From positions 1-64,000 of the forward strand of contig CAJOHG010000001.1 of the NCBI GenBank assembly GCA_905234395.1: a stretch of DNA of 64,000 nucleotides, written 5' to 3'. Position numbers and translations under genes: made by a program. Positions 18,249-27,531 of this stretch are shown piece by piece. The notes below the pieces were generated by a model. The model did no database searches, was not told where the DNA came from, and saw only the letters and a program-made list of their open reading frames with translations. The first letter of the stretch is position 1. The number at the start of each line of letters is the position of its first letter. The DNA comes from an uncultured Selenomonadaceae bacterium (GTDB lineage Bacteria > Bacillota > Negativicutes > Selenomonadales > Selenomonadaceae).

Positions 18249-19241
18249 TCAATGAGACTTGTTGCGATAAAAATTCATGAAGACTATCAGATTTGAGATC
18301 AACGCGGCGTGCTTGGTGCCGTCCTTTGAAAATTCGCCGTAGAAAATTTTGTACAGCTCGTGATTGTCCAATTCATCCAACGCGCCGAGCATTCCCGCCA
18401 ACTGCATTTTAACAAAAAAATTCGTAACTTTAAAGCGGTAATTCGGATTCTGCACAAAAAATTTTAAGCCGTCCAAAAATTTGTCGAGGAAGTCAACGCC
18501 CTTGATGAGCGGATCGAGCCAAAATTTTATCTCTTCTTCCGGCGAACGTTTACTGCGCATCATTGAATTGTTACTCGTGCGATAAGTGTAAAGGCGTTCG
18601 GGAAAAAACAGCCAGCGTTCGGCGAGGCAGACAAGTTCAATCGTCCAGATAACGTCCTCGGAAATGCGCATTTCGGGAAATTTTATGTCGTTGGCAATGA
18701 GAAAATCGCGGCGCAAAAATTTTATCCACGGTGCCCAACCGTAAGAGGTCGCGAACATTTTTTTCATGCGTTCAGCAAAATCAGTCGTCTCAAGCGTCGG
18801 AGTGTCAATCTGCGGCGAAACTTTGTCCCAGTTAGCGAGAGTGATTTTTTCGGGATTCAAATCTTCGCTGCAGATGAAACCGCGATTCATGTGCACAACG
18901 TCCGCCTGAAAATTTTTCGCCGCGCCGTAAAGTTTGGTCAGAGCTTCGGGCACGAGCATATCGTCGCTGTCCATGAAAAAAACGTATTCGCCGCGAGAAA
19001 ACTTCAAGCCTTCATTGCGAGGAACTGCGCCGGAGCCGGTATTTTTCGGCAGAGAAATGATTTTGAGCCGTCCGTCAAATCGCGACAGAAAATTTTCGGC
19101 AACGGCAACGCTTTTGTCGGTTGAGCAGTCGTCCACGACGATAACTTCAAAGTCCGTGAACGTTTGAATCAGCAAACTTTCAAGACATACGCCCAAATAT
19201 TTTTCCGCGTTGTAAAGCGGGATAATCACGGAGACTTTCAT
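18249..19241 (-). CDS. Family 2 glycosyltransferase (tandem copy 1)
   Basis: A 330-residue GT-A fold glycosyltransferase. It has the GT2 start VSVIIPLYNAEKYL, the nucleotide-binding VVDDCSTDKS, a DxD-type MDSDDML near residue 92, and a C-terminal half with WAPWIKFLRRDFL and SEDVIWTIELVCLAERW. It would transfer a sugar from a nucleotide donor to a surface glycan; donor and acceptor are not readable. Its ATG shares one base with the stop codon of the next copy (TGATG), and the TerD fusion starts 13 nt downstream. Confidence 0.88.
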   Translation of the reverse strand: MKVSVIIPLYNAEKYLGVCLESLLIQTFTDFEVIVVDDCSTDKSVAVAENFLSRFDGRLKIISLPKNTGSGAVPRNEGLKFSRGEYVFFMDSDDMLVPEALTKLYGAAKNFQADVVHMNRGFICSEDLNPEKITLANWDKVSPQIDTPTLETTDFAERMKKMFATSYGWAPWIKFLRRDFLIANDIKFPEMRISEDVIWTIELVCLAERWLFFPERLYTYRTSNNSMMRSKRSPEEEIKFWLDPLIKGVDFLDKFLDGLKFFVQNPNYRFKVTNFFVKMQLAGMLGALDELDNHELYKIFYGEFSKDGTKHAALISNLIVFMNFYRNKSH

Positions 19242-20224
19242 CAGATCAGCTCATTTCGATAGAGAATGTTCGCGAGCAAGCAAGCCGTCAGCGCGGGCGT
19301 TGAACTTGCCTTTGACAATTCGCGCAAAAAAATTTCGTAGACTTCAGCCGGCGTTAATGCGTTCAAAGCCGTTGACATCTTGAAGAGTTGAAAGCCTGTG
19401 AAAAAATTCAGCACCTTCAAGCGAACGTCGGGATTTTGTCGGAAATATTCGAGTCCGCGCAGGAAATTGTCCAGGTCGTCCAATGCGGTGATGAGCGGAT
19501 TCAACCACAAAATCAATTCTTGTTCGGGCGAACGTGAGCGGCGCGTCACCGATGATTCGACTATTCGCCAAATGTAAACCGGCGTCGATATGCGAAGAAT
19601 TTTTTTCGCGAGACAAACGATTTTGAACGTCCAATGACTGTCTTCGGCGATTTGCACGCGCGGAAATTTTATATCGTTGTCAATCAAAAAATCGCGGCGC
19701 AAAAATTTTGACCACGGCGGCCACTTGTAATACGTGCTGAAAATTTTTTCCACGCGCCCGGCAATTCCGTCCGTGTCGAGCGTCGGAACGTCAACAGTTA
19801 AAACGTCGTCCAACAGTCGCCTGTCAAGAATTTGCGGAATCGGTTCTTCGCCGCAAGTGAAAATCTGATCGACGTAAACGACATCAGCCGCATATTCTTC
19901 CGCGAAATCGTACAAAATTTCCAGCGCGTTATCAATCAGCAAATCGTCGTTGTCCACGAAGTAAACGTATTTGCCGCACGATAAATCAAGCCCGACGTTT
20001 CGCGGAATGGCAGGGTTGCCGGTGTTTTCGGGCAAGGTGACAATCTTCAATCGTCCGCCGAATCGCTCAAGGTAATTCTCGGCAACGGCAACGCTTTTGT
20101 CGGTTGAGCAATCGTCGACGACGATAACTTCAAAGTCCGCGAGCGTTTGAATCAGCAAACTTTCCAAACATACGGCAAAATATTTTTCCGCATTGTAAAG
20201 CGGGATAATCACGGAGATTTTCAT
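19241..20224 (-). CDS. Family 2 glycosyltransferase (tandem copy 2)
   Basis: A 327-residue paralogue of its two neighbours, with ISVIIPLYNAEKYFAVCLESLLIQT, VVDDCSTDKS and the DxD-type VDNDDLL. The C-terminal acceptor region differs (WPPWSKFLRRDFLIDN, AEDSHWTFKIVCLAKK), so acceptor specificity may have diverged while the N-terminal donor domain stayed nearly identical. One-base stop/start overlaps with both flanking copies imply a single transcript from ~21.2 kb to 16.0 kb. No signal peptide or membrane helix is present; it should act in the cytoplasm. Confidence 0.88.
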   Translation of the reverse strand: MKISVIIPLYNAEKYFAVCLESLLIQTLADFEVIVVDDCSTDKSVAVAENYLERFGGRLKIVTLPENTGNPAIPRNVGLDLSCGKYVYFVDNDDLLIDNALEILYDFAEEYAADVVYVDQIFTCGEEPIPQILDRRLLDDVLTVDVPTLDTDGIAGRVEKIFSTYYKWPPWSKFLRRDFLIDNDIKFPRVQIAEDSHWTFKIVCLAKKILRISTPVYIWRIVESSVTRRSRSPEQELILWLNPLITALDDLDNFLRGLEYFRQNPDVRLKVLNFFTGFQLFKMSTALNALTPAEVYEIFLRELSKASSTPALTACLLANILYRNELI

Positions 20225-21216
20225 CAGACCAGCTCATTTCGATACAGACCGTTCATTGCAAGCGAATAAGCGATAAGCGCGGGTGAAACATTGCCTTCCT
20301 TTGAGAATTCGAGCAAAAAAATTTCGTAGACTTTTTCCGGCGGCAAACGCTTCAACGAATCTTCCATATAGTCAAATTGTATGTTCGCGAAAAAATTTAT
20401 TACTTTGAGCCGATAAAAAGGATTCTGCTTGAAAAATTCCATTGAACTCATAAATTCGTCAAGCAGAGCCGTGCCCTTCACGAGGGACTTAAGCCAAAAA
20501 ATTATCGTCTGTTCGGGCGAGCGTACCTTTTTGGTCAATGATTCATCATTTGTGCGATAGACGTAAAGCGACGTTTGCACGCGCAAGATTCTTTTCGCCG
20601 CGCAGAGGATTTTGAACGTCCAGACGACATCTTCGGCGGTTGTCATATTTGGAAATTTTATGTTGTTGCAGATTAGGAAATCGCGCCGCAAAAATTTTGT
20701 CCAAATTGACATTGCAACGGCTTGCCGAAAAATTTTGTCTATCCTTTCGGAAATATCGTCACTCTCGAAAGTCGGAACACTTGAAATGAATTCGGAAGAT
20801 CCCCACGCGATTTCCTTCATATCTTGCGGAATCGGTTTTCCGCCACAAATAAAACCTGTCTCCATGTAAACGACATCCGCCCGATATTTGTCCGCCACAT
20901 TGCAGAGAGTTTCAAGCGCGGTAGCCATCAGAAAATCATCGGCGTCCACAAAATAGACGTATTCGCCGCGAGCAAAATCAAGCCCGACATTTCGCGGAAT
21001 GGCAGGGTTGCCGGTGTTTTGCGGCAAGGTGATAATTTTCAGCCGTCCGCCGAATCGCTCAAGATAACTTTCTGCAATGGCAAGGCTTGAATCGGTTGAA
21101 CAGTCATCAACAACGATAACTTCAAAGTCCGTCATCGTTTGAATTGCCAACGACTCCAAACATACGGCAAAATATTTTTCGGCATTGAACAGCGGAATAA
21201 TCACGGAGACTTTCAT
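20224..21216 (-). CDS. Family 2 glycosyltransferase (tandem copy 3, first of operon)
   Basis: A 330-residue GT2 enzyme with VSVIIPLFNAEKYF, VVDDCSTDSS and VDADDFL (DxD-type). The start is placed at MKVSVIIPL, matching the N-terminus of the other two copies; an in-frame ATG lies 18 nt upstream. The middle region, FRQAVAMSIWTKFLRRDFLICNNIKFPNM, parallels its paralogues. As the promoter-proximal gene it probably leads a glycosyltransferase-TerD operon, an unusual partnership. The sugar substrate is unknown. Confidence 0.87.
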   Translation of the reverse strand: MKVSVIIPLFNAEKYFAVCLESLAIQTMTDFEVIVVDDCSTDSSLAIAESYLERFGGRLKIITLPQNTGNPAIPRNVGLDFARGEYVYFVDADDFLMATALETLCNVADKYRADVVYMETGFICGGKPIPQDMKEIAWGSSEFISSVPTFESDDISERIDKIFRQAVAMSIWTKFLRRDFLICNNIKFPNMTTAEDVVWTFKILCAAKRILRVQTSLYVYRTNDESLTKKVRSPEQTIIFWLKSLVKGTALLDEFMSSMEFFKQNPFYRLKVINFFANIQFDYMEDSLKRLPPEKVYEIFLLEFSKEGNVSPALIAYSLAMNGLYRNELV

Positions 21217-21247
21217 TTGATCAGCTCGTTTCAATAATCAGTTGCGT

Positions 21248-21276
21248 TTGACGAAAAAAGCCCTGCGTGCTAAACT
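21248..21276 (+). promoter_or_regulatory. Promoter upstream of the second GIY-YIG gene
   Basis: TTGACG (21248-21253), 17 bp, then TG-C-TAAACT (extended -10, ending 21276). This leaves a ~95-nt leader before the ATG at 21374. Confidence 0.55.
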
Positions 21277-21373
21277 TGAATTGTTCAAAACTCAATCAAC
21301 ACGTCAGAGCAAAACCTAGCGTTTTGATTCTAACACCGTGTTGCTTTGCTGTCAACGAAAGGCGGAATGGATT

Positions 21374-22462
21374 ATGTACGGGATTGTTTATCTGATAATA
21401 GACGGCACTAACGATTTGGAATACGTGGGACAGACGCACTGCTCGCTCGGAAAACGTTTCAATCAGCACACGAAAAATAATTCTTACATCGGCAATGCGA
21501 TTCGTGCTCACGGCGCGGAAAATTTCGTTGCTGCCGTTCTGAAGAAGTGCGCGAGTAAAGATGAGCTTGACTTTTGGGAAAAACATTTCATCAAGTCGCG
21601 CGATACCAAATATCCCAACGGCTACAACTTGACCGACGGCGGCGGAAGTGCTTGGGAACACACGCCCGAAACTTGCGCAACTATTGCGGCAAAACTTACG
21701 GGCAAGCCAAAATCTGCAAAACACTGCGCGAATTTATCAGCGGCTCATAAAGGCAAGAAACTTTCACCTCAACATTGTGCTAATCTGTCTGCCGCAAGAC
21801 GTGGCAAAAAACGTTCATACGCAACCGGCGCGAGCATATCGTTAGCACTTACGGGCAGAGTTTTTTCGCCGGAGCATTGCGCGAATATTTCTAAGGCAAA
21901 ACAAGGCAAAATTCCTTCGGACGACACGCGCGATAAAATGACAGCGGCTCGTACCGGCGAAAAAAATCACAATTACGGCAAACCGCGTCCTAAAGAAACT
22001 TGCGCTAAAATCGGAGCGGCTCAACGCAAAGAGAGCCCGTTCAAAAATTTGACAGCCGAACTGGACGCACACCAGCTTTCTTATGCCGCGCTTGCAAAGA
22101 TTCTGGAAATAAACAACGCAACCGTATCAGAGAAAATGCTTTGCAGGAAAAATTTCACGGCACGCGACAAAGCTACGCTCGCAGAATTTTTCGGTAAGTC
22201 CGCCGAATATTTGTTTCACAGTGACGGTGACAAAATTTATAAGCCGACGCCAAAACGCAGGAAAAGCCCGTATCCAAATTTGATTCATGAACTCGATTCG
22301 CGTCAACTTTCATATGCCAAGCTTGCGGAGCTGATGGATTCGGAGAAAAATACCGTTGCTCGCAAAATTCGCGGCGATCGCAGTTTTATGCAAAGAGAAA
22401 AAGAAAAGCTCGCCGAAATTTTCGACAAGCCGATTGAATATTTGTTTGCACGCAACGAATGA
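21374..22462 (+). CDS. GIY-YIG endonuclease with NUMOD3 repeats and duplicated HTH
   Basis: A 362-residue relative of the 2505-3236 protein. Residues 1-90 hold the GIY-YIG fold (GIVYLIIDG ... EYVGQT, LDFWEKHFIKS). Residues 95-220 contain five or so NUMOD3-like repeats (KSAKHCANLSAAHKGKK type). Two helix-turn-helix units follow, each starting SP(F/Y).NL and ending (A/I)EYLF, where the other gene has one. AAAGGCGG lies 9-16 nt before the ATG at 21374; an in-frame upstream start has no RBS. Its stop codon abuts the convergent Ca2+-ATPase gene with no gap. The target site is unknown. Confidence 0.85.
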   Translation: MYGIVYLIIDGTNDLEYVGQTHCSLGKRFNQHTKNNSYIGNAIRAHGAENFVAAVLKKCASKDELDFWEKHFIKSRDTKYPNGYNLTDGGGSAWEHTPETCATIAAKLTGKPKSAKHCANLSAAHKGKKLSPQHCANLSAARRGKKRSYATGASISLALTGRVFSPEHCANISKAKQGKIPSDDTRDKMTAARTGEKNHNYGKPRPKETCAKIGAAQRKESPFKNLTAELDAHQLSYAALAKILEINNATVSEKMLCRKNFTARDKATLAEFFGKSAEYLFHSDGDKIYKPTPKRRKSPYPNLIHELDSRQLSYAKLAELMDSEKNTVARKIRGDRSFMQREKEKLAEIFDKPIEYLFARNE

Positions 22463-25135
22463 TTATTTGTTTGAGCCGATGATAAGTTTTCGTAAAATAT
22501 CGATTGGGATTATGGTTACAGCCATTGCAATTACGAATGCCCATTCACTTGCCGTCAAGCCAAAGCAACGGAGTATTACACCGCCGAATTGCGTCATGAT
22601 AATTTGTACAACGACTATCAGTCCCATGACTTTCAAAAAGCCGGGATTTTCACCGATATGTTCAAAAACATTAATTTTATTTGTACGGGTGTTGAATGCG
22701 TTGAACACGGCAAGGAAAATGAAGAACGTAAAATAACCCGTTAGAGCTATCGCGCTTATGCCTTCAAATGTGATGTTGACGCCTTCAGGGTTAATATCGC
22801 GGAAGTGACTGTGTGAGAAGTCCGTCAGCAAGAAAATCAAACTCATCGCAAAGCACCATAGTCCGCTCGTTCCTATAGCAGAGAGCATATACGGGCTAAT
22901 AATCTTCTCATCTCTACGCTTTGGAGGTTCATCCATATAGCGTGCCAATGCCGGCTCACCGCCGAAAGCTAATGCGCTCAGCGCGTCCATGCACAAATTC
23001 ACCCATAAAATTTGCGTTATAGAAAGCGGGTTTTCTATACCAATAAGAGGACAGATAAAAGAAATTGCCACGGCAGACACGTTGATCGTCAACTGGAAAA
23101 TCAAAAACTTTCTAATGTTGTTGTAGATTGTGCGACCGTACAAAATCGCGCGCCCGATTGATTTAAAGTTGTCGTCGAGGATAACAATTTCGCTGGCTTC
23201 TTTGGCGACTTCGGTGCCGCCGCCCATTGCAAAACCGACATCAGCTTTTTTGAGCGCGGGCGAATCGTTGACGCCGTCGCCTGTCATGCCGACAACCAAA
23301 TTTAATTCCTGTGCCAAACGAACGAGACGACTTTTATCGGTTGGCAGAGCACGTGCGATAACGCGGAGCTTCGGAAGTTTCTGCTTAACTTCTTCATCGC
23401 TCATTGCGTTGAGTTCGGCACTGGTTATGACAATCGCGTCGTCAATTTCAATCAAGCCCGCTTCCTTGGCAATAGCCTGCGCGGTCTCTTTGCGGTCGCC
23501 GGTTATCATGACAACTTGCACGCCTGCCGAGTGAACTTGTTCGATAGCTTTAATGGCATCGGGTCGAACGTCATCGCGAATGCCCGTCACTCCAACGAAC
23601 GTCAAGCCGCTGTCTGGAATGTTGCCGTCTGTAACGTCGCCATCGTAAGTGACAAGCGCAAGCGTCCGAATCGCGCGGTTTGCAAGTTCGTCAATCTTGG
23701 CGTTAATCGCGGCGGTTGAGTTGAGCTTTTGCCGTTGCCCGTTGCTGTCGTAATAGTAGGAGCATTTGTCAAGCAGACGTTCGGGCGCACCTTTGATGAG
23801 CCACAAATTGTAATCGCCACTGACTTTCGCCATTGAATATTTCTTCGCGCTGTCGAATGGAACCGTGTCGCCGACTGTGACATTTGGAGCCGTATCCTTG
23901 CCGATAACAAAACCTAGCAATGCGCGATCCGTCATGTTGCCGCCGACGATTTTGTCGCCCGTGATGACTGCGCCGCTGTTGAATCGAACGCTCAACGAAA
24001 TCAACGACTGAATTTTTTTGCTTAGCTTGTCGAATGTGTCCGTGAAAGTCGCGGTGCCGTCAAGGAACGTCACGACTTCAAGCTGACCTTTCGTAATGGT
24101 GCCGGTCTTGTCGCTGAATAAAAGATTCAGACTGCCCGCCGTTTCAATGCCGGAGATTTTTCGGACAAGGACGTTGTCTTTTAACATCTTGCCCATGTTC
24201 TGCGCGGACACAATCGCAATCATCAGCGGCAAGCCTTCGGGAACAGCCATAACGATAATTATCACGGCGAGCATAACGGCTTCGACGAGACTGTTTAAAA
24301 GATTCATCCAGTCGGAGCAGTACGCGGTAACTTGCGCCCAATCGAAACCGTGTTGAATAAAAATTCTCTCGAACATGAACGCAACCGCAATCGCCACGCC
24401 GCCGATATAACCGAACTTTGAAATTTGATCCGCAAGGTCGCCGAGCTTGAGCTTTAACGGAGTGTCGCGGTCTTCGTCAACTTGAAGTTCGCCTGCGATT
24501 TTGCCGTAAACCGTATTGTCGCCGAGTGTAACAGTTCTCATGACAGCAGAGCCGCCGGCTACGACTGCCGCGCGAAAAACTTTGTGCGGGTTGAGAAAAT
24601 CGGAACTTTCTGCGGCTTCGGAATCGGCAGTTTCATTCGGTGCAGGAGTTTTGGACTCTTCCTTAGCCTCGCCGTTGAGAATCGATTGATCGACTTGAAT
24701 TGAGCCGTCAATTATCACGCCGTCCGCAGGAATTTTGTCGCCGGTCTGAAGTAAAACGCAGTCGCCCATCGTTATATCGTTAATCGGAATTTCAGTGACG
24801 ACGCCATTACGATAGACTTTGCACTTAATCAACGACGCCTCGCCCTGAAGTTTTTGGAACGCGCTCTCGTTTTTGTATTCGCTGAAAGTCGAAACGAACG
24901 TTGCCAATAAAACCGCAATCGCAATGCCGACTGATTCGTACCATTCAGCCTTGCCCATGAACGCGAAGAAGACGTTCAGACACAGCGCGAAGATTAAAAT
25001 TTTGATTATCGGGTCGTCGAAGTTGCCTTTGAGTTTTTCCCAGAAACCTTCGCGAGCCTGTTCAGTGATTGAGTTGTCGCCGAATTTCGCCTTAGCCTCT
25101 TGGACTTGCGCATCGGTTAAACCTGTGATTTTCAA
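22463..25135 (-). CDS. Calcium-type P-type ATPase (P2-type cation pump)
   Basis: An 890-residue P2-type ATPase, most like Ca2+ pumps of the PMCA type. The phosphorylated aspartate is in SDKTGTIT near residue 341; the ATP-binding loop holds KGAPERLL; the hinge motif is TGDGVNDSPALKKADVGFAMG; PEGLPLM is the ion-binding helix M4. Ten membrane helices are expected. The start is TTG at 25135 with GGAGG 8 nt upstream. It stands at the end of a TerD-TerD-nucleosidase-ATPase gene order; TerD proteins bind Ca2+, so shared calcium or metal handling is plausible. Ion specificity is inferred. Confidence 0.9.
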   Translation of the reverse strand: MKITGLTDAQVQEAKAKFGDNSITEQAREGFWEKLKGNFDDPIIKILIFALCLNVFFAFMGKAEWYESVGIAIAVLLATFVSTFSEYKNESAFQKLQGEASLIKCKVYRNGVVTEIPINDITMGDCVLLQTGDKIPADGVIIDGSIQVDQSILNGEAKEESKTPAPNETADSEAAESSDFLNPHKVFRAAVVAGGSAVMRTVTLGDNTVYGKIAGELQVDEDRDTPLKLKLGDLADQISKFGYIGGVAIAVAFMFERIFIQHGFDWAQVTAYCSDWMNLLNSLVEAVMLAVIIIVMAVPEGLPLMIAIVSAQNMGKMLKDNVLVRKISGIETAGSLNLLFSDKTGTITKGQLEVVTFLDGTATFTDTFDKLSKKIQSLISLSVRFNSGAVITGDKIVGGNMTDRALLGFVIGKDTAPNVTVGDTVPFDSAKKYSMAKVSGDYNLWLIKGAPERLLDKCSYYYDSNGQRQKLNSTAAINAKIDELANRAIRTLALVTYDGDVTDGNIPDSGLTFVGVTGIRDDVRPDAIKAIEQVHSAGVQVVMITGDRKETAQAIAKEAGLIEIDDAIVITSAELNAMSDEEVKQKLPKLRVIARALPTDKSRLVRLAQELNLVVGMTGDGVNDSPALKKADVGFAMGGGTEVAKEASEIVILDDNFKSIGRAILYGRTIYNNIRKFLIFQLTINVSAVAISFICPLIGIENPLSITQILWVNLCMDALSALAFGGEPALARYMDEPPKRRDEKIISPYMLSAIGTSGLWCFAMSLIFLLTDFSHSHFRDINPEGVNITFEGISAIALTGYFTFFIFLAVFNAFNTRTNKINVFEHIGENPGFLKVMGLIVVVQIIMTQFGGVILRCFGLTASEWAFVIAMAVTIIPIDILRKLIIGSNK

Positions 25136-25151
25136 TTTGTAGCCTCCAATA

Positions 25152-25248
25152 TTAGCTTTAAGCTTTGAGCTTTGAGCTTTGAGCTTTAAGCTTTGAGCTT
25201 TTAGCTTTGAGTTTTGAGTTTTTTTCCTTAAAGCTTACAGCTTAAAGC
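25152..25248 (-). repeat. Heptamer repeat element (AGCTTTR units), copy A
   Basis: About ten 7-bp units (AGCTTTA/AGCTTTG) are followed by TTTTTTTCC and an inverted block TTAAAGCTTACAGC. The same layout recurs at 37588-37675 and the same heptamers occur inside a coding region at 33290. It fills the gap between two minus-strand genes and can fold on itself. Confidence 0.85.
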
Positions 25249-26175
25249 TTACCTAAGAATGTTGCGGATGTAATGTTGCGCGACGAGCAAAACGAATTCT
25301 TGACAGGACTTTGCAACGTGCGGATTGTAATCGTGCCCGGTGGTGATGTTGTCGGACAGAACGCGAATTCCAATGAACGGAACGTTTGCCGTGTGACAAA
25401 TCTGCGCGACGGCTGAAGTCTCCATTTCTTCGCAACTTGAACCGTATCTTTCGTGCAGGAAATTTATATGGTCAAGATTTTGCAACCACGCATTGCCCGT
25501 GCCGATGACACCGCTGACGACTTTGGCACCGCGATAATCGTTGGCAGCAGCAAACGCCATGTTGAAAAGCGTCGTATCAGCGCGATATTCAGCATAAGGT
25601 TGAAATTTTTTCGTAGCCGCGTCGTAAGCGTAAGTGCCGCGCATTTCCTGTTGAGTGATGTCGAAACCTGCGCCCGCCGCAGTGTAAGGCGTCTTTATTG
25701 CAGTGTAATCGAAAGTGCTCGCACCGATGACGATGTCGCCGATTTTCAACGCGGGATCGTGTCCGCCTGCAGTGCCTTGATTGATGACGGCAACGGGATT
25801 GAATTTTTTAATCGCAAGAGCCGTGGACGCCGCCGCATTTGCAACGCCTTGTTCAGTGCGAACAACGACGACGGGATAATTTTCATACGTGCCCGCGACG
25901 AAGAGCCAATTCAATTCACGATAGGCGACGGGATTTTTCAATGCACGAACTAAAATTTCCGTCTCGACGTTCATTGCGCCTTCAATCAAAATCGGACGAC
26001 GTTTGCTTTTGTAATCGCCTTTGGCTTGCGGAAGTGACGCGTAGAATTTTTCGGCAGAATCGCCCGCAACGTCGGCAGCAGCGTCCGCATTGTCGATTGA
26101 TTGAGAATTTTGAGCATTCGCGGGAAATGTGACCATGAGCACTGCCGCGATTAGCAACGTAAAAAATTTTTTCAT
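25249..26175 (-). CDS. Exported MTA/SAH-nucleosidase-like (phosphorylase superfamily) protein
   Basis: A 308-residue protein with a clear signal peptide (MKKFFTLLIAAVLMVTFPANA, cleavage near residue 21), then a nucleoside phosphorylase/MTAN fold. Visible active-site blocks are TEQGVANAAASTALAI, NQGTAGGHD, and the signature SSCEEMETSAVAQICH..NVPFIGIRVLSDN, where the ribose-binding Met-Glu and the catalytic Asp (SDN) are kept. Cytoplasmic MTANs recycle methylthioadenosine and S-adenosylhomocysteine; an exported form would act on periplasmic nucleosides. It starts 3 nt after a TerD gene, suggesting co-expression. The substrate is unproven. Confidence 0.85.
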   Translation of the reverse strand: MKKFFTLLIAAVLMVTFPANAQNSQSIDNADAAADVAGDSAEKFYASLPQAKGDYKSKRRPILIEGAMNVETEILVRALKNPVAYRELNWLFVAGTYENYPVVVVRTEQGVANAAASTALAIKKFNPVAVINQGTAGGHDPALKIGDIVIGASTFDYTAIKTPYTAAGAGFDITQQEMRGTYAYDAATKKFQPYAEYRADTTLFNMAFAAANDYRGAKVVSGVIGTGNAWLQNLDHINFLHERYGSSCEEMETSAVAQICHTANVPFIGIRVLSDNITTGHDYNPHVAKSCQEFVLLVAQHYIRNILR

Positions 26176-26178
26176 GAC

Positions 26179-26796
26179 TTATGCAAATCTCTTTTCCAAA
26201 TCAGAAAGTCCGGTATCTTTCGTGCCGGTGCCGACAGCGTTAAATTTCCATTCGCCCTTGTAACGGTAAACTTCGCCGGCAATCATCGAAAGCATATCGG
26301 TATAATCGTCGCTCAAATTGAAACGGCAAAGCTCTTCGCGATTGTCCGGGTCGATTATGCGAATGTAAGCGTTGCGAATCATGCCGAAATGTTGCTTGCG
26401 TTCGACAGCCTTGTAAATGTTGACGACGAAAATCAGCTTGTCGTAGCGTTCGGGAATGGCGTCCAGGTCAACGAAAATTTGTTCATCATCGCCTTCGCCT
26501 TCGCCGGTCAAGTTGTCGCCCATGTGCTTAATCGCGCCGCTTTTGTGCTCAAGGTTGCCGAAATAAACGAGATCATCGCGGTCAACGTATTTGCCGCCTT
26601 GACAGACGAAAACGGATGCATCGCAGTCGATATTTGCAGGGCTTGAGCTGAAAATTCTGCTGAAGAAGCCGCCTTTTTTTTCGGGAGCAGATTCTTTTGC
26701 GCTGTCCCAACCGAGTCCGACCATGAGCTTTGAAAGTCTTTTGCCGTCAGATTTTTTGAGCGAAACTTTTTGTCCTTTTTGAAGACTAACTGCCAT
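26179..26796 (-). CDS. TerD-family stress protein (copy 2, divergent)
   Basis: A 205-residue TerD-domain protein. The start is placed at [15 protein letters not shown], which has AGGAG 8 nt upstream; an in-frame ATG 27 nt earlier is less well supported. It keeps [30 protein letters not shown] and WKFNAVGTG. It carries an insertion after the GLGWD motif (KESAPEKKGGFFSRIFSSSPAN) and replaces FDLDAAAF with IDCDASVFV, so it is distinct from copies 1 and 3. GFFSRF-like insertions also occur in the C-terminal domain of the TerD fusion, linking the two. Confidence 0.92.
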   Translation of the reverse strand: MAVSLQKGQKVSLKKSDGKRLSKLMVGLGWDSAKESAPEKKGGFFSRIFSSSPANIDCDASVFVCQGGKYVDRDDLVYFGNLEHKSGAIKHMGDNLTGEGEGDDEQIFVDLDAIPERYDKLIFVVNIYKAVERKQHFGMIRNAYIRIIDPDNREELCRFNLSDDYTDMLSMIAGEVYRYKGEWKFNAVGTGTKDTGLSDLEKRFA

Positions 26797-26824
26797 GATA
26801 AATTCTCCTTTCGTTAAAAACACG

Positions 26825-26866
26825 AATTAGGAATGGGAGCCGCAAAAGACATTCCCATTCCTAATT
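26825..26866. terminator. Perfect 14-bp inverted repeat between two terD genes
   Basis: AATTAGGAATGGGA (26825-26838) and its exact reverse complement (26853-26866) enclose a 14-nt loop. The arms consist of the AATTAGG/AATGGG heptamer repeat also seen just to the right and at 33258 and 56074. It could limit read-through between the terD genes or stabilise mRNA. Confidence 0.6.
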
Positions 26867-26892
26867 GCTCATTCCTAATTCCTAATTGCAAT

Positions 26893-27471
26893 TCACACGT
26901 TGACGCCGAAATTTTTGCACAGAGCCTCAAGTCCGCCGCTGAAGCCGGAGCCAATGGCGTTGAATTTCCATTCGCCCTTATTGCGATAAAGTTCGCCGAT
27001 AACAACAGCCGTCTCGATTGAAAAATCTTCGCCGAGGTCGTAGCGGATAAGCTCTTCGTTCGTAGCCATGTTCACGACGCGAATGAAAGCGTTTTCGACT
27101 TGCCCGAAGTTCTGCTTGCGTTCATCAGCCTCATAAATCGTGACGGTGAAGTCAATTTTCTCAACGTTCGCGGGAACTTTGCTAAGGTCGATTTTAATTT
27201 CTTCGTCGTCGCCTTCGCCTTCGCCGGTCAAGTTGTCGCCGAGATGTTCGACGCTGCCGGACGCGTGCTTAAGGTTGCCGTAGAAAACAAAATCGCTGTC
27301 GTCGTTGACTTTGCCGCTTGCACCGAGACAAAATGCCGCCGCGTCGAGGTCAAATGCAGAGCCGCCGTCGTATTTGTTGGTGTCCCAGCCGAGTCCGATT
27401 AAAATTTCTTTCAAGCCCGGATTTGTCTTCGTAAGATCAACTTTCTGTCCTTTTTTCAAGCTTACTGCCAT
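26893..27471 (-). CDS. terD: TerD-family stress protein (copy 3)
   Basis: A 192-residue canonical TerD protein, nearly the same length and sequence as copy 1: [59 protein letters not shown] and [14 protein letters not shown]. The calcium-coordinating DLDAAAF and GEGEGDDE segments are intact. GGAGG precedes the ATG at good spacing. It is the first gene of the likely unit terD, terD, nucleosidase-like gene, Ca2+ ATPase. Ter proteins are associated with resistance to tellurite, phage and oxidative damage; the specific trigger here is unknown. Confidence 0.95.
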   Translation of the reverse strand: MAVSLKKGQKVDLTKTNPGLKEILIGLGWDTNKYDGGSAFDLDAAAFCLGASGKVNDDSDFVFYGNLKHASGSVEHLGDNLTGEGEGDDEEIKIDLSKVPANVEKIDFTVTIYEADERKQNFGQVENAFIRVVNMATNEELIRYDLGEDFSIETAVVIGELYRNKGEWKFNAIGSGFSGGLEALCKNFGVNV

Positions 27472-27531
27472 AGGATAAACCTCCTAAAAATTTTTTAAGC
27501 GCGATTAATCTAGCACACTCTCAAAATAATT

